DNA of 64,000 nt from Platanthera guangdongensis (GCA_039583875.1 CM077147.1:156387846-156451845), one strand, 5' to 3'; counted from the stretch's first letter, positions 31,895 to 44,233 are shown. A program made the numbers and translations. The notes: generated by a model from the letters alone, not told the origin.

Positions 31895-32283
31895 GGTGCA
31901 CACGGGTTCGCACACGGGCGTGTGTGAACCCGTGTTAGGGAATCAACAGCCTCGTGGAACACGGGGTGCGTCGGTCCGTGTAAAAAATGGAACACGGGTG
32001 CGCACACGGCCGTGTGTGCACCCGTGTTAGGGTTATCCGAGGCCTCGTGGAACACGGGGCTGCCTCGGTCCGTGTGGTCAAACTGGCTGGGGACAGCGCG
32101 TCAGGTGGACACGGGCTGCAACAAGGCCGTGTGTTGCCCCGTGTCGTAGCTGGAACGGTACACAAACACGGGTAGGTAGGTGACACGGCCGTGTGTTATC
32201 CGACACGCCCGTGTCCGGTGTCTCGACACATCAGTCTCGACGATCATCGAGCGATAGACATGGCTTTGAACACGGGTTGGTGC
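31895..32283 (-). repeat. Internal ACACGG/CCGTGT palindrome array of the Athila-like element (continues 35579-35695)
   Basis: Units such as cacacgggcgtgtgtg, acccgtgtt and acacggccgtgtgt have the same core as the element's LTR. The solo LTR at 32289-35573 splits the array; the remainder is at 35579-35695. Confidence 0.88.
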
Positions 32284-32288
32284 GAACC
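32284..32288. repeat. Target site duplication GAACC, left copy (solo LTR)
   Basis: Repeats at 35574-35578 directly after gttaca. Confidence 0.9.
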
Positions 32289-32632
32289 TGTAAGACTCCC
32301 CCTCCCCGGATCCCAAAACACGGCACGAAGAGGGAGTCTTATGCCCGGAACATCCGCCTTGCGGTAGCATTAGCACACGGGCTAACCTGTACCACAAGAC
32401 GCCTATTCCGCCGGCTACAACAATATCAATAAAACATGCCAACCCAACCAAATAAATAAACAAACAGAAGTCAAATCCACACTAAGTAATAATGTCCAAA
32501 TACATCAATATAACGAGAAGCTAAAACATGCTTCTACAATATATCAGAGTACGACTAAACATTGCCCAAACGGGCTACATCAGAGTATCAAATACTAACA
32601 TCAGAAACTGACGGTATCGACGGCACCGTCAC

Positions 32633-32704
32633 CTCAGGCCCTGTCATCCTGGCCTGGCTGTCCTGCTGCGTAGTCTGCGGCTGCTCCACCTGCGGCGTGA
32701 CCTC
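32633..32704 (-). CDS. Candidate gag exon 2 in the solo LTR
   Basis: On the minus strand an acceptor (cctttttag) is followed by 24 codons starting EVTPQVEQPQTTQQ and a donor GAG|GTGACG. It aligns in place with 24063-24155 of the Tekay-like LTR, sharing the ACAGGG before the donor. Orphaned, since the element body is gone. Confidence 0.5.
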
Positions 32705-32934
32705 CTAAAAAGGAAGACGTAGCAACCGTTAGTCGAAACGACTAAGTGGTTTCACATCCGCTCCCCCGGCGACTCCTCGGCACCGGGTGGAGAAAAGGAA
32801 CAAGAGTATAGTATATAACAAGTATGCAAGTAAAGGAAGTACAAGCAGGTGGCAGTAGTGTAAGAGTAACAGCATCGTAATCAGCATTTATGTAAAAGCT
32901 ACACTAACTAGCAAGTATAAGTAACAGCAGGAAA

Positions 32935-33050
32935 GTAACTTATCTTATAAGAATGCCCATACAAACTTATAAGTTAAGGATCGGGTTACATAAAAGTAAC
33001 TCATCGTATAAGAGTGCCCATACAAACTTATACGATGAGGATCTTGTGGT
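32935..33050 (-). other. Two hairpins in the solo LTR, like those in the chromovirus LTR
   Basis: CTTATAAG pairs with CTTATAAG and CATCGTATAAG with CTTATACGATG; both loops carry gtttgtatgggca on the minus strand. Stems differ from 23640-23865 but pairing is kept. Confidence 0.65.
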
Positions 33051-33319
33051 GCAATGATATGAAATGCTATGAATGCTATGCAATGACTCACCCATGCATA
33101 CCCATGCAATTGCTATGTCGACACAGACTATAGTTCCCACTTTTCGAGCAGGTAGCTAACCTCTCAGGCATCAGCCACCGTGGCCAGGCGGTGATAGTAG
33201 AACGGGCACTTCTACTACTAGGCGGGTATCACACTACTTCACCTAGGCCTCCGTACGCCTCAACGCTAAGAACACAACAGCGGAGCCCCTGCGTACTATG
33301 GCCCAGCGGGGTCTTGGGT

Positions 33320-33645
33320 AGATGTGCACCAAGAACACAGCCCGAACTGGCCTTGCGTGACCCGGAAGGGGCCTCGGAAGAAAGCACGAGGACACAGCCC
33401 AACCGTTCACATGGCCGGAGGGGCCTCGGGACGTGAATACCGAGGACACAGCCCAAACCGACCAAGTCTAACTGCCAACTCCCGTCGGTGTGACGACTGG
33501 CGAGCCCGTAGACCCGCCACACTATCCTTAACCCAGGATTACGACACCGCGTGTCGACTCACACCACATGCAAATACCACATCAACATATCATGGAAGGG
33601 GCCTCAGAAGTAAACACGAGGACACAGCCCAACCATCCATCCACA
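33320..33645. repeat. Short direct repeats around cgaggacacagccc
   Basis: Three or four imperfect copies of gaggacacagcccaac, each preceded by ggggcctcggaa-like sequence, in the solo LTR. No coding meaning is visible. Confidence 0.65.
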
Positions 33646-34783
33646 CCTTATCTCAACACAACCAAAACAAGTGACGGTCAACACCGCACTTACATCCCTT
33701 CACAATACTACCCGTAGGGAGACGACTCTCTAAGTATTGGACTACAAGATTCATTTCATTAATCAAACATGTCCATGATCATAATCTATTCATCTATATG
33801 ACTTTCCAAATGATGACAATGTAATATAAACATGATGCGCATATAAAGATCTATCTCACTTTTCATTTGATAATGTCATAATTTAAACATGAAGTGCACA
33901 ATATCAATCTTTCAATTTCTACCAATTCGATTCGTTTAAATAAGATTATTTCACAATTTGATAAAATGAAATCTGATTAATAAGCAACTTCAATCATGCA
34001 ACAATTGATTAATCATAAGGGTTCATCCAAGGCAAGTATCATGCATTATTAATTCCACCGAATCAAACTTCATCTTTCATTAAGCCCAGAATTTAGGCGC
34101 AGGTTGAATCTGGTCAGCAACTTCGACTGGAGATTCCCGAGGCTACAGGAATCCGGTGAAGTCGTGTAACCCCTCGATGGAAAGGTATTTCCATGGACTA
34201 CATCTTTCCTATTCAGAGCTCAACCCAGATTTGACATTATCCTATTTGAAATCGGACCCGAAGTCCGCTGCGTACAGAACACAGTTTCTGCATACAAGAT
34301 TTATAAAACCCCATTTTCGTTTAGACTTTCCCGTGGCTACAGACTCCTCTAGAAGTCGTGCAACTACTCGTTGGAAAGGTGTTTTCAAGGGCTTCAACTT
34401 TCGTGTTAAGCTGAAGGCCCAGATCTGCACATATCCTACAAGAAAATGGCCTAGAAGATCGCTGCGCGCAGAATACAGATTCTGCGCGCATCTTAAAGAA
34501 AATGAACGACATCGGTCCGTCTTCCTCCTCAAACGATCCTTCCTAAATTTTCCAGAAATGTCCTCCTCCCTTATTCAACCTCAAGGGCCAAAACTCCTCA
34601 CGAAACCATTCACCCATCGTCGTATTGAAGAAAAGGGGAAGGGTTGAAGAGATCTAAAATCTAGGATTCAAATCCTAGCATGACCAAACCTAGAAATCTT
34701 CTCCTCTCCATCAAGCTCTCTTGAACCGATGTCTCTCCTAAATATCTAAGATCTAGCACCAAGGGAGAGGGTAGGAAACTCAC

Positions 34784-34843
34784 ATTGGCTCCAGCGGTAC
34801 CACCATTTCTTGCCATGGATCGCGTAGTTCTCCTCGGCGGCAT
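34784..34843 (-). CDS. Candidate gag exon 1 in the solo LTR
   Basis: ATG at 34843 opens MPPRRTTRSMARNGG, typical of the Gag start in Tekay-type elements, and after 20 codons meets the strong donor AAT|GTGAGT in phase 0. A leader with aaaccctagcc and a TATA-like box at 34973-34979 lie upstream. The next matching exon is about 2.1 kb on, at 32704. Confidence 0.55.
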
Positions 34844-34972
34844 CTTCTCTTTCACGGCGATGGCGAATCTCCTCCGGTAGAACTTGCTCCAGCGGTTTTC
34901 CTCTCACCAGGAGTTCTCATAGGAGATAGGGGGTGAAATGAGAGTGAAAACGGCTAGGGTTTCCTCTGCCCC

Positions 34973-34979
34973 TTATAAA
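34973..34979 (-). promoter_or_regulatory. TATA-like box after the solo LTR palindrome array
   Basis: The minus strand reads GTTTATAAGG, about 130 bp upstream of ATG 34843 and a few bases downstream of the array at 34985-35450. Confidence 0.5.
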
Positions 34980-34984
34980 CAAAA

Positions 34985-35450
34985 TATGACACGGGTAGGG
35001 ACACGACCGTGTCCGTACCCGTGTCCTGCTTCCGCGAAACGGCCGTGGCGGTTTCCATGTCGGTTCAATATTTGACACGGGTAGGGACACACCCGTGTCC
35101 AGACCCGTGTCCCCATGACACGGCCGTGTGCATGGCCATGTCATTGGCCGTGTACTTCTCGGGTTGCCTCTCGACACTTCTCGTCGAGCTCAACTCGACG
35201 CACACGGGTAGGGACACGCCCGTGTCACTACCCGTGTCCCCTGCTCGACTATCTCGACGCATCTCGACGATCTAGACACGCTTCGTCGAGACTATCTCGA
35301 CGCACACGGGTAGGGACACGGCCGTGTCACTACCCGTGTCACCTGGTGTCGACACAGTTCGACGGTCTCGACACGGCTCGTCGAGCTCAACTCGACGCAC
35401 ACGGGTAGGGACACGCCCGTGTCACTACCCGTGTCACGCCCGTGTCTTTT
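34985..35450 (-). repeat. Mixed palindrome array in the solo LTR
   Basis: Three motif types are interleaved: ACACGGGTAGGGACACG (as in the Athila-like LTR), CGTCGAGCTCAACTCGACG (as in Sirevirus-like LTRs) and GTGTCGACAC at 35346-35355 (as in Copia-5). Confidence 0.9.
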
Positions 35451-35573
35451 TACACTGATTTCTCCACTTCTCCACAAGTGCAGTCCAATTCCCTGCACTT
35501 CTCAGGACTCGAGTCAACCCTCCTGACTCAAAAACACACACACTAGGGGCCTAGAGCGATTCGGGACGTTACA

Positions 35574-35578
35574 GAACC
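35574..35578. repeat. Target site duplication GAACC, right copy (solo LTR)
   Basis: Matches 32284-32288. Beyond it 35579-35859 holds the rest of the internal palindrome array and an AT-rich spacer up to the integrase stop. Confidence 0.9.
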
Positions 35579-35859
35579 CGTGTTGTGCTCGGGATGAAAT
35601 TGGCCTTTTTCCGGAATTAATCCACACGGCTGGGCCTGAGCCTGTGTCATGTACACGGCTACCCACACGGGCGTGTGGGGAGCCGTGTGCCACTCTCATT
35701 TTGAAAAAAATTTTTACAGAAATTTTTTTTTCTCTCATTAAAATTTCGATGGAAATTTCTTTTCATTAAAATATTTTTTTCTTTAATTTTTCATTGCAAC
35801 TAATTAGATTTATAATAAAACAAGAATACTTAAAAACACCTACTATAGTTAATATGAAA

Positions 35860-36750
35860 CTAATCTAGACGGAGGCAAGTCTCTAGACGAGCGAAGTCCA
35901 TAGGGATTTCACCATAATAAGGCTTAAGTCGGTGACCATTAACCTTAAAATCTCCCTTCTCAGGGTGAGTTAACTCGACGGTACCGTAGGGAAAGACTTC
36001 TTTAACTTTAAAGGGTCCGGACCACTTAGACCTTAATTTCCCTGGGAATAAACGTAATCTGGAGTTATAAAGGAGGACTTGGTCACCTTTTTGGAATACC
36101 TTGGGTTTGCGAAGGTGACGGTCATGAAATAGTTTGGTTTTCTCCTTATAAATCCGGGAGTTCTCATAGGCCATAGTTCTCCACTCATCTAATTCGTCAA
36201 GTTGAAGTTTACGCTTCTCTCCTATAGAACTAGTGTCAAAATTTAAAGAGCGTATTGCCCAATACGATTTGTGTTCTAATTCTATAGGTAGGTGGCAAGA
36301 TTTACCGTAGACTAATCTAAAGGGGGTGGTCCCTATAGGTGTTTTGTAGGCGGTCCTATAAGCCCATAAACAGTCGTTAAGTTTCCTAGACCACTGCTTC
36401 CTATTCCCTTCTATAGATTTTTCTAAGATTCTCTTAAGCTCTCTACTGGAAACTTCAACTTGCCCACTAGTTTGAGGATGATACGGAGTGGCTATCCTAT
36501 GTGTAACTCCATATTTTTCTAATACTTTGTCTAGTTGTAGATTACAAAAGTGTGAACCCCTATCGAAAATAAGTGCACGTGGTGTGCCAAATCGTGCGAA
36601 TAAGGATTTCAAAAATCTAATTACAACCCTACTATCATTAGTAGGCAAAGCTTGCGCTTCAACCCACCTTGATACATAATCTACAGCTACCAAAATATAT
36701 TTATTCCCAAAAGAAACTGGGAATGGTCCCATAAAATCTATACCACACAT
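35860..36750 (-). pseudogene. Athila-like integrase core and C-terminus (after frameshift)
   Basis: Continues gag-pol in another frame: [16 protein letters not shown] (first Asp just before), [12 protein letters not shown] (second Asp), [16 protein letters not shown] (Glu), then [17 protein letters not shown] and a C-terminal domain ([16 protein letters not shown]). The DDE residues are present. The break near 36745 is a small indel; otherwise the frame runs to its stop at 35860. It would join cDNA to host DNA. No chromodomain follows, as expected for Athila. Confidence 0.9.
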
Positions 36751-39700
36751 CGAATACTTCACATTCAAGGATAAATTTTTGAGGCATTTCATGTAATTTA
36801 GAAATATTACCTGCTTTTTGGCAAGAATCACATGAAAGCACATACCTTTGGGCATCCCTGAATAGAAGGGGCCAATAAAAACCGGAATCAAGAACCTTTT
36901 TAGCGGAGCGATTCGCTCCATAGTGACCACCAGCAGGACCTGAATGACACTGCTCCAAAATCTTCCAACCTTCCTCCGCTGATACACACCTTCTTATAAC
37001 AGAATCTGCACATATCCGAAACAGAAAAGGGTCCTCCCAAAAGTAATATTTCAAGTCAGAGAAAAATTTCTTTTTCTGCTGATATGAAAAGTCTTTTGGA
37101 AGGACCTTAGCCACAAGATAGTTTGCATAATCTGCAAACCATGGATAATCTAGATGTATATTGGTAGATATGCCAAATAATGATTCCTCAGGAAATGTAT
37201 CAGAAATTTCAAATTCATCTAACATTGATTGTAGTGGGTTTTCTAAACGTGAAAGATGATCTGCCGCTAAGTTTTCCGCTCCTCGTTTATCCCTAATTTC
37301 TAGATCAAATTCTTGTAGAAGAAGAACCCATCGGATTAAACGAGGCTTTGCTTCCGCTTTGGCTAGCAAATATCTAAGTGCAGAGTGATCCGTATAAACT
37401 ACCACTTTGGACAATGTTAAATATGGTCTAAATTTATCAAAGGCGAATACCACTGCTAGGAGTTCTTTTTCAGTAGTTGAATAATTCTCCTGTGCATTAT
37501 TAAGTGTTTTACTAGCATAATATATTGGGTGAAAATGTTTGTTTCGGCGTTGTCCTAAAACAGCCCCTACCGCAAAACTACTAGCGTCACACATGATCTC
37601 AAATGGTTGACTAAAATCAGGTGCAATCATAATAGGAGAATTAATTAATTTTTCTTTTAAGAACTCAAAGGCATGTAGACACTCTTGTTCAAAAATAAAA
37701 AGTGTGTCTTTTTCTAAAAGCCTTGTAAGTGGTTTAGCTATTTTAGAGAAGTCTTTAATAAAACGACGGTAAAATCCCGCGTGTCCTAAGAAACTTCTCA
37801 CTGCCTTTACGGAGGTTGGTGGTGGTAATTTTTTTATGGTCTCTATTTTTGCTCTATCTACTTGAATTCCTTGGCTTGAAATTTTATGGCCAAGTACTAA
37901 CCCTTCTTGTACCATGAAATGACACTTCTCCCAACTAAGCGCTAGGTTCGTCTCCTCACACCTCCTAAGAACTTTCTCTAAATTATTCAAACACAACTCA
38001 AAGGAGTCGCCAAAAACAGAAAAATCATCCATGAACACTTCCATAATGTCTTCAACATACTCGTTGAAGATGGCTAGCATGCACCTTTGAAATGTGGCGG
38101 GTGCATTACATAACCCGAAAGGCATACGTCTATAGGCAAAGGTACCAAATGGGTAAGTAAATGTTGTTTTCTCTTGGTCTTCTGGTGCTATAGGAATTTG
38201 AAAGTATCCAGAAAGTCCATCTAGAAAACAATAATAAGAGTGTCCTGATAAGCGTTCTAATATCTGGCCAATGAAAGGAAGAGGGAAATGGTCTTTCCTA
38301 GTGGCATTGTTTAATTTCCTATAGTCTATACAGACACGCCAACCTGTTACTGTTCGCGTTGGAATTAATTCATTTCTATCATTTGCTACTACAGTCAGGC
38401 CACCCTTCTTAGGAACTACTTGGACAGGACTAACCCATGAACTATCCGAAATAGGATATATAATACCAACATCTAATAACTTCACAATCTTAGCCTTAAC
38501 TACCTCTTTCATATTAGGATTTAGCCTACGTTGCGGTTGAATAGACGACTTATAGTTTTCTTCCAAAAGAATTTTATGAGTGCAAAAACTAGGATTAATA
38601 CCCTTTATATCAGATATTTGCCACGCTATTGCACCTCTACATTTCTTCAATACAGTTATCAATTTTTCTTTTTCAATATTGGAAAGATTTGAAGATATGA
38701 TAACTGGGTACGAAGAATTTGTTCCTAAGAATGCATACTCGAGATGATCCGGTAATTTTTTTAATTCTACTATTGGTGGATCCTTAGTATTATTCTTAAG
38801 AATTTCATGATCTCCTTCAGTAATTAAACTATATTCCGTTGTTCTATTCATAGCAACACAATTTTCTAGAAAAAATAAATGTTCAATAATGTCATCATTT
38901 TTATCATCTTCTAGATAGTTGTTAGTTATGCAAATTTCTAAAGGATCTTTATAATAAAAATTAGAATTTATAGAAGACATAAAGTCATCAATACCATGAG
39001 AAAAATAGCAATAATCATCGTTATCTAAGGATTGTTTCATAGTATTGCCAATTTGAAAAGTGACTTCGTCTTCTCCTACTCGCAATACTAATTTATCATC
39101 AAAAACATCAATAAGTGCTCTAGATGTAGCTAGAAATGGACGACCTAGTATGAGTGGTACTTCGATATTTTCATCCATATCTAAAATAACAAAATCAGCA
39201 GAAAATATAAATTTATCTACCTTAACTAATACATCTTCTACTATTCCTCTAGGATACTTAACCGATCGATCTGCTAATTGAATACTCATTCTTGTTGGGC
39301 TAAGTTCTCCTAGGCCTAGTTTCAGATATAGTTTATAGGACATTAAATTTATACTTGCTCCTAGATCTGCTAAAGCCTTATTTACTTGTAAATCACCGAT
39401 TAAGCATGGAATTGAAAATGAACCGGGATCCTTAAGTTTTTGTGGCAATTTATTTTGCAAAATAGCAGAACATTCTTCACTTAATGTTACTAATGATAAT
39501 TCTTCTATTTTCTTTTTATTAGAAATCAAATCCTTAAGAAATTTTGCATATTTAGGCATTTGAATAATTTCAGAAAAAGGTAAATTAACATGTAATTGCT
39601 TAAACATAGATAAAAATTTACCATACTGCGCATCCATGCGCTCCTTGTTAAGCTTTACTGGGTATGGTAATGCTGGTTGGTACTCCATCGGTTGTACGTT

Positions 39701-41158
39701 CATCTCGCTTGGTCCTTCGCCGTTAGACTCCATTTGGGGTGCTTCTTTTGCAGGCCTTGGGTCTTGTAACTCCTTTTCGCTCCTCAATTGAACGGCTTTT
39801 GCATGCTCCCTTGGATTTATCTCTGTATTCCCAGTAAGTGTTCCTTGCTGCCTTTCAGAAACCATTCTTGCAAGCTGACCAATCTGATTTTCCAAGTTCT
39901 GAATTGAACCCTCTTGATTCCGGAAGGCTACATCGGTAGTTTGCATGAATTTGGTAAGCACATCTTCCAATGTAGGCTTCCTTGGTTCCAACTGTGGTTG
40001 ATGTCCAAACATGGGTTGCTTCCCTTGATTTCCTTGTCCTCCCCAAGAGAAATTGGGGTGGTTTCTCCATCTAGGATTATATGTAGAACTATATGGGTTG
40101 TTGGCTTGATAGAAAGGTGGTCTACTATTGTTACCCATATAGTCAACATGCTCTTGAACTTGCGGTTCACAACCAGACATTCCATTGCATGAAGGGTCCC
40201 ATTGTTGAGGTGCCATGGAAGGTGATGCTAAGGCAAGGTTGTCCATCTTTTGGTGAAGTTTCTCCACTTGAATAACTAAGGCGGTGACGACATCTACTTC
40301 ATAAATTCCTGCGGGCTTGCTAGGCTTTTGTCTTACTGTAGTCCATTGGTAATTGTTCATTGCCATGTCCTCTATCAACTGCTGAGCCGCTTCAGGTGTC
40401 TTGTTGTTCAAAGTTCCTCCACTAGCCGCATCAATCATTTGTTTGGTGGCTGGATTTAGACCATTATAGAAGGTCTGAATCTGAAGCCATGAAGGTAGAG
40501 CATGGTGAGGACATCTCCTTAACAACTTCTTGAATCGTTCCCATGTGTCGTACAACGATTCAGACTCCAATTGAATGTACGTAGAGATGTCATTCCTTAA
40601 CTTCGCAGTCTTCGCAGGTGGAAAATACTTCATCAGAAACTTCTCAACCATCATGTCCCAAGTAGTGATCGACCCTCTAGGTAAGGAATTCAACCACTGC
40701 TTCGCCTTATGCCTTAAAGAAAATGGAAACAATCTCAATTGAATGGCGTCGTTGGAAACACCATTGATCTTAAATGTGTCACATATCTCTAAGAATCCGG
40801 CCAAGTGGGTGTTAGGATCCTCATCTCGCAAGCCATCATACTGGACATACTGTTGAACCATTTGTATCACACTAGGCTTCAATTCAAAGTTATTGGTAGC
40901 TATCGGTGGTCTAACGATGCTCGACCGGGTTCCTTGGAGATTAGGTCTATCAAAGTCAGACATGGTTTGCTCATTTTTGTTGGCCATGATATCTAAGTTT
41001 TCAAGATGATTCTCTCCTTGGTTTACTGTCTCCTCTTCTGATAGTCCGTTTGAATTATCTGTGGTATTAATTCCCACGTCCCTTAAGTTAGTGTTATGGA
41101 GAATTCGTTCTGGGTCAGGATAAAATGGTGCTAGCCCAGAATTTCTGCCCCTGGTCAT
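36751..41158 (-). pseudogene. Athila-like gag-pol (to integrase zinc domain)
   Basis: ATG at 41158 (MTRGRNSGLAPFYPDPE) opens a frame of nearly 1,470 codons before the frameshift near 36745. Order: Gag with RHKAKQWLNSLPRGSITTW and FYNGLNPATKQMIDAASGG; protease with ALADLGASINLMS near residue 600 (DLGA as usual for Athila/Tat); RT with PQRRLNPNMKEVVK, MPFGLCNAPATFQRCM and catalytic FMDDFSVFG near residue 1043; RNase H with CDASSFAVGAVLGQR; integrase zinc region [10 protein letters not shown] and CDSCQKAG. No stop interrupts it. I see no clear zinc knuckle in Gag, which is common in this lineage. Confidence 0.93.
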
Positions 41159-41275
41159 AGACTAACAGACTACAAAAAAAAATATTACGCAATATAATTA
41201 TTCAATTACTAATTTACAACTATATAAATGAAAATTGGTAGATCAATAAAGATTAGGATTTCAAAATATTAAAAA

Positions 41276-41296
41276 CGATCCCCGGCAACGGCGCCA
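41276..41296 (-). promoter_or_regulatory. Primer-binding site for tRNA-Asp, Athila-like
   Basis: The minus strand TGGCGCCGTTGCCGGGG and the four bases after it are complementary to the 3' end of plant tRNA-Asp over 21 bases, six bases from the LTR. Athila elements are known to use tRNA-Asp. The leader to gag (41159-41275) is AT-rich and empty. Confidence 0.9.
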
Positions 41297-41302
41297 AAAA
41301 CT

Positions 41303-42923
41303 TGATGATTTTTCTTGCTAACAAGTAATAACTCAATGTGATTTCATTCTACATTCTAATACAATTATGTAGATGGACTTAAACTAGATTGAATTAGCAT
41401 TCAGGCAATCGCACCTATCAATCGTAATATATGAGAAATCTACATCTCATGTCGTATTCCACAGGGTTGTTTCAACTATTCGTACTCACCCTCCCTTTAT
41501 TATCATACCTCTAAACAAAAGTGATATTTAAACTACATTAACCTAACTATGACCATTTGGATGATTCAGTATTGGAGAAGTAAAAACGATAAAAACATGA
41601 AGCTTTTAAATAATTACATGAACAAATTCAGTTATTAGCTCAATTCTAAGCGATCATGATATGCAAATACTGTTAAATTTGTGCAATGTAAAGGTTAATT
41701 TTTCATCAAAATTCTCTCTCGAGCAATTCCAAATCTAAACCTAAGATAGTAAATTTTCTCTCGAACAATTCACAACACTCAAGTTCGCATTAAGTAAAGT
41801 ACCTTTATTATTACATAAATTCATGGATTTTATCTCTAAATTAACATGAATCCTTTTATTCGTGTTCTAATTTTCCAAACAAAATATCTCTCGATCATAA
41901 AGTTTGAATTACAAAGGGAATTATCATCACAATATGAACATACCAAAATCATTGCAAATAACCAATTTCTCAATCTAGCCAATTGCAAATTTTGTAAAAC
42001 AAATAAATAATTCATAAGGAGAATTAAACTCTTTGTTTGCAAGCATAAACACAAATAAAATACTACAAATGTAACATAAATAAGGTGATAAATGATTACT
42101 AGAATGTTCAAAGAGAAGTTCATGCAAATTAAAATGAACTTTGAAGATGGATCATCAAGAGAAAGAAAGGATTCAAAGGGGTTAATGATTAAATAAAAAT
42201 ACATAGAAATACCCTTCAATCCTCCTTGTCTTGGATGCTCCCCTTCGGCCTCCAGCAGTTCTCCAATCCAGAAATGATCCCAAAGTTCAAAATAAAATTT
42301 TCTACAGGAAATTTATAGTTCCCTTGCAAACAGGTCGGACACGGGGTCGCACACGGCCGTGTGGCAGGCCGTGTGGACGGTTCCTAGGCGGTTCCTGGGC
42401 GGTTCCCCACGAGAAGGCGTGTCTGGTCGTGGGTCGTGTCAGATGACACGGGTAGGGACACGGCCGTGTGTGCAGCCGTGTTCCTCAGACATGGGTTGGT
42501 CTGCAGTCGTGTGCAAAGATGACACGGGTATGCACACGAGCGTGTGCCATACCCGTGTGAGGTTCCATCGTCTGCGCCCAAATTCTTCAGCTCCAGGTGC
42601 ATAGGACACGGGTAGGCACACGACCGTGTGTTTGGCCGTGTGCACCAAATATTCGTCCTGTCATCAGCCATGTAGACTCCGTGAACTCCTCTGTTTGCTC
42701 CGAGACTTTTAGGTCCATTGGTTGGCATTACCTGCAATAGAAAAATGATAGACTCAGTAAATGGTTTATTACAAAAACTGTCAAAGACTTCTAAATACGC
42801 TCTTCTATCTATGATACGACAATTTATTTACTATTATCATGAAATCAACACAAAAAGGGGTAGGAAATAGTAGACATGATTACAATTATGATAGTAAAAA
42901 ACCTATCATAATCGTACTCATCA
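41303..42923 (-). repeat. Athila-like 5' LTR, 1,621 bp
   Basis: About 98.7% like the 3' LTR. Palindrome array about 42340-42645; TATA-like CTATAAATT about 42311-42319 on the minus strand. Confidence 0.92.
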
Positions 42924-42928
42924 GTAGA
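42924..42928. repeat. Target site duplication GTAGA, right copy (Athila-like)
   Basis: Matches 27145-27149. Confidence 0.92.
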
Positions 42929-43403
42929 CCCGGCCAAGATTCGGGTAGTTCTGGATTGGCCACCATTGAAGACAGCCACGGATGTATGGAGCTTCCTGGG
43001 ACTTGCCGGATATTACCGGAAGTTCGTCGAAGGATTCTCCCGGATTGCACTACCTCTTACATCACTGACGAAGAAGGAATCCCCTTTCATTTAGACGCCA
43101 CGGTGCGAGGCGGCCTTTGTGGAGTTGAAAGGTCAGCTTACCTCGACTCCCATTCTCACTCTTCCGTCGGGAAGGGAGGGATTCCAGGTGTACACGGACA
43201 CCTCCTACCAGGGGATGGGTGCCGTTCTGATGCAAAACGGGCACGTAATAGCCTACGCCTCCCGACAGCTGAAGATACATGAGAAGAACTATCCGATGCA
43301 TGATCTGGAGATGGGTACAGTGATCTTTGCTCTGAAGATTTGACGACACTACCTCTACGGGGTTCACTGTGACATCTTCTCCGATCATAAGAATTTAAGA
43401 TAT
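42929..43403 (+). pseudogene. Chromovirus RT end and RNase H
   Basis: The RT frame resumes ([33 protein letters not shown]), frame changes occur near 43085, then RNase H appears as [17 protein letters not shown] and [22 protein letters not shown] at 43340-43342 interrupts it before [10 protein letters not shown]. RNase H would remove the RNA strand of the hybrid. Confidence 0.88.
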
Positions 43404-44233
43404 GTGGACACACAGAAGGAACTCAACATCAGACAGAGACGTTGGGTGGAGTTCCTGTCAGATTACCAGTACACCATGCATTACCATCCCGGAAAGGCGA
43501 ACGTGGTGGCAGATGCTCTGAGCCGGAGAGGAGATACCTCAGGGAAGGGATCACAGCTGATGTCCATGGAGCTAGTCCGGTCTTTCAGAGATATGCAAAT
43601 ATCCCTAGTATCCGAGAATGATCCAAAGCTGTACATGGAGTATCTAGCATCAATGGTTGCCATAGATGATATTCGGGACCGCATCCGGGCCGGACAGAAG
43701 ACAGATGCATGGGCAGAGCCGATATTCCAAGCCTTGAAGGAGGGTTCGACGGGTGATTATTCACTGAGGGATGGATTGCTGTATTTCAAAGGCAGGGTCT
43801 ACATACCCGCGAGAGGTCAGATTCGGGAAGACATCATGGCGGAAGCACATTGTAGCAGATATTCTATACACCCGGGGATCACCAAGATGACGGCAGACTT
43901 GAAGAATACGATGTTCTGGCCGGGGATGAAGAAGGACATTACATACTTCGTGACTCATTGTGAGGCATGTCAGCTAGTGAAGGCGGAGTGCAGAAACACC
44001 GCAGGATTACTACAACCACTTCCGGTGCCGGAGTGGAAATTTGAGGACATCGCGATGGATTTCATTCATGGCCTTCCCCGGTCACGGACGGGTAACGATT
44101 CGATTTGGGTCATCGTCGATCGGCTGACGAAGGTGGCCAGATTCATTCCGATCAGAAAGGATGACCCGGTTGGAGTACTAGTGCGGAGATTCATAGAGTA
44201 GTTCATTCGTTACCACGGGGTGCGCAGGATGAT
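43404..44233 (+). pseudogene. Chromovirus integrase, zinc domain and first half of core
   Basis: Follows RNase H ([30 protein letters not shown]). The zinc domain shows HPGITKM and HCEACQLVK; the core starts [16 protein letters not shown], with the first catalytic Asp, and [18 protein letters not shown] at 44199-44201 ends this frame just before the region that is duplicated. Confidence 0.9.

Larger units (their letters stand above)
32289..35573 (-). mobile_element. Solo LTR of a second chromovirus family, 3,285 bp
   Basis: On the minus strand it starts TGTAACGTCCCG and ends GGAGTCTTACA, with GAACC on both sides and no internal region: a solo LTR left by recombination between the two LTRs of an element. 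The ends resemble the chromovirus LTR at 45761 (TGTAACATCCC ... GGGTCTTACA), and an internal block (acttagtcgtttcgactaa near 32740 on the minus strand) matches it too. It holds two exon candidates (34843-34784 and 32704-32633), two hairpins (32940-33045), a cgaggacacagccc repeat (33320-33640) and a palindrome array. Confidence 0.88.

Noticed and set aside
34156..34647. A 163-codon plus-strand frame in the solo LTR as a host gene.
   Set aside because: No recognisable domain, antisense to the LTR, and it lies in the proposed intron.
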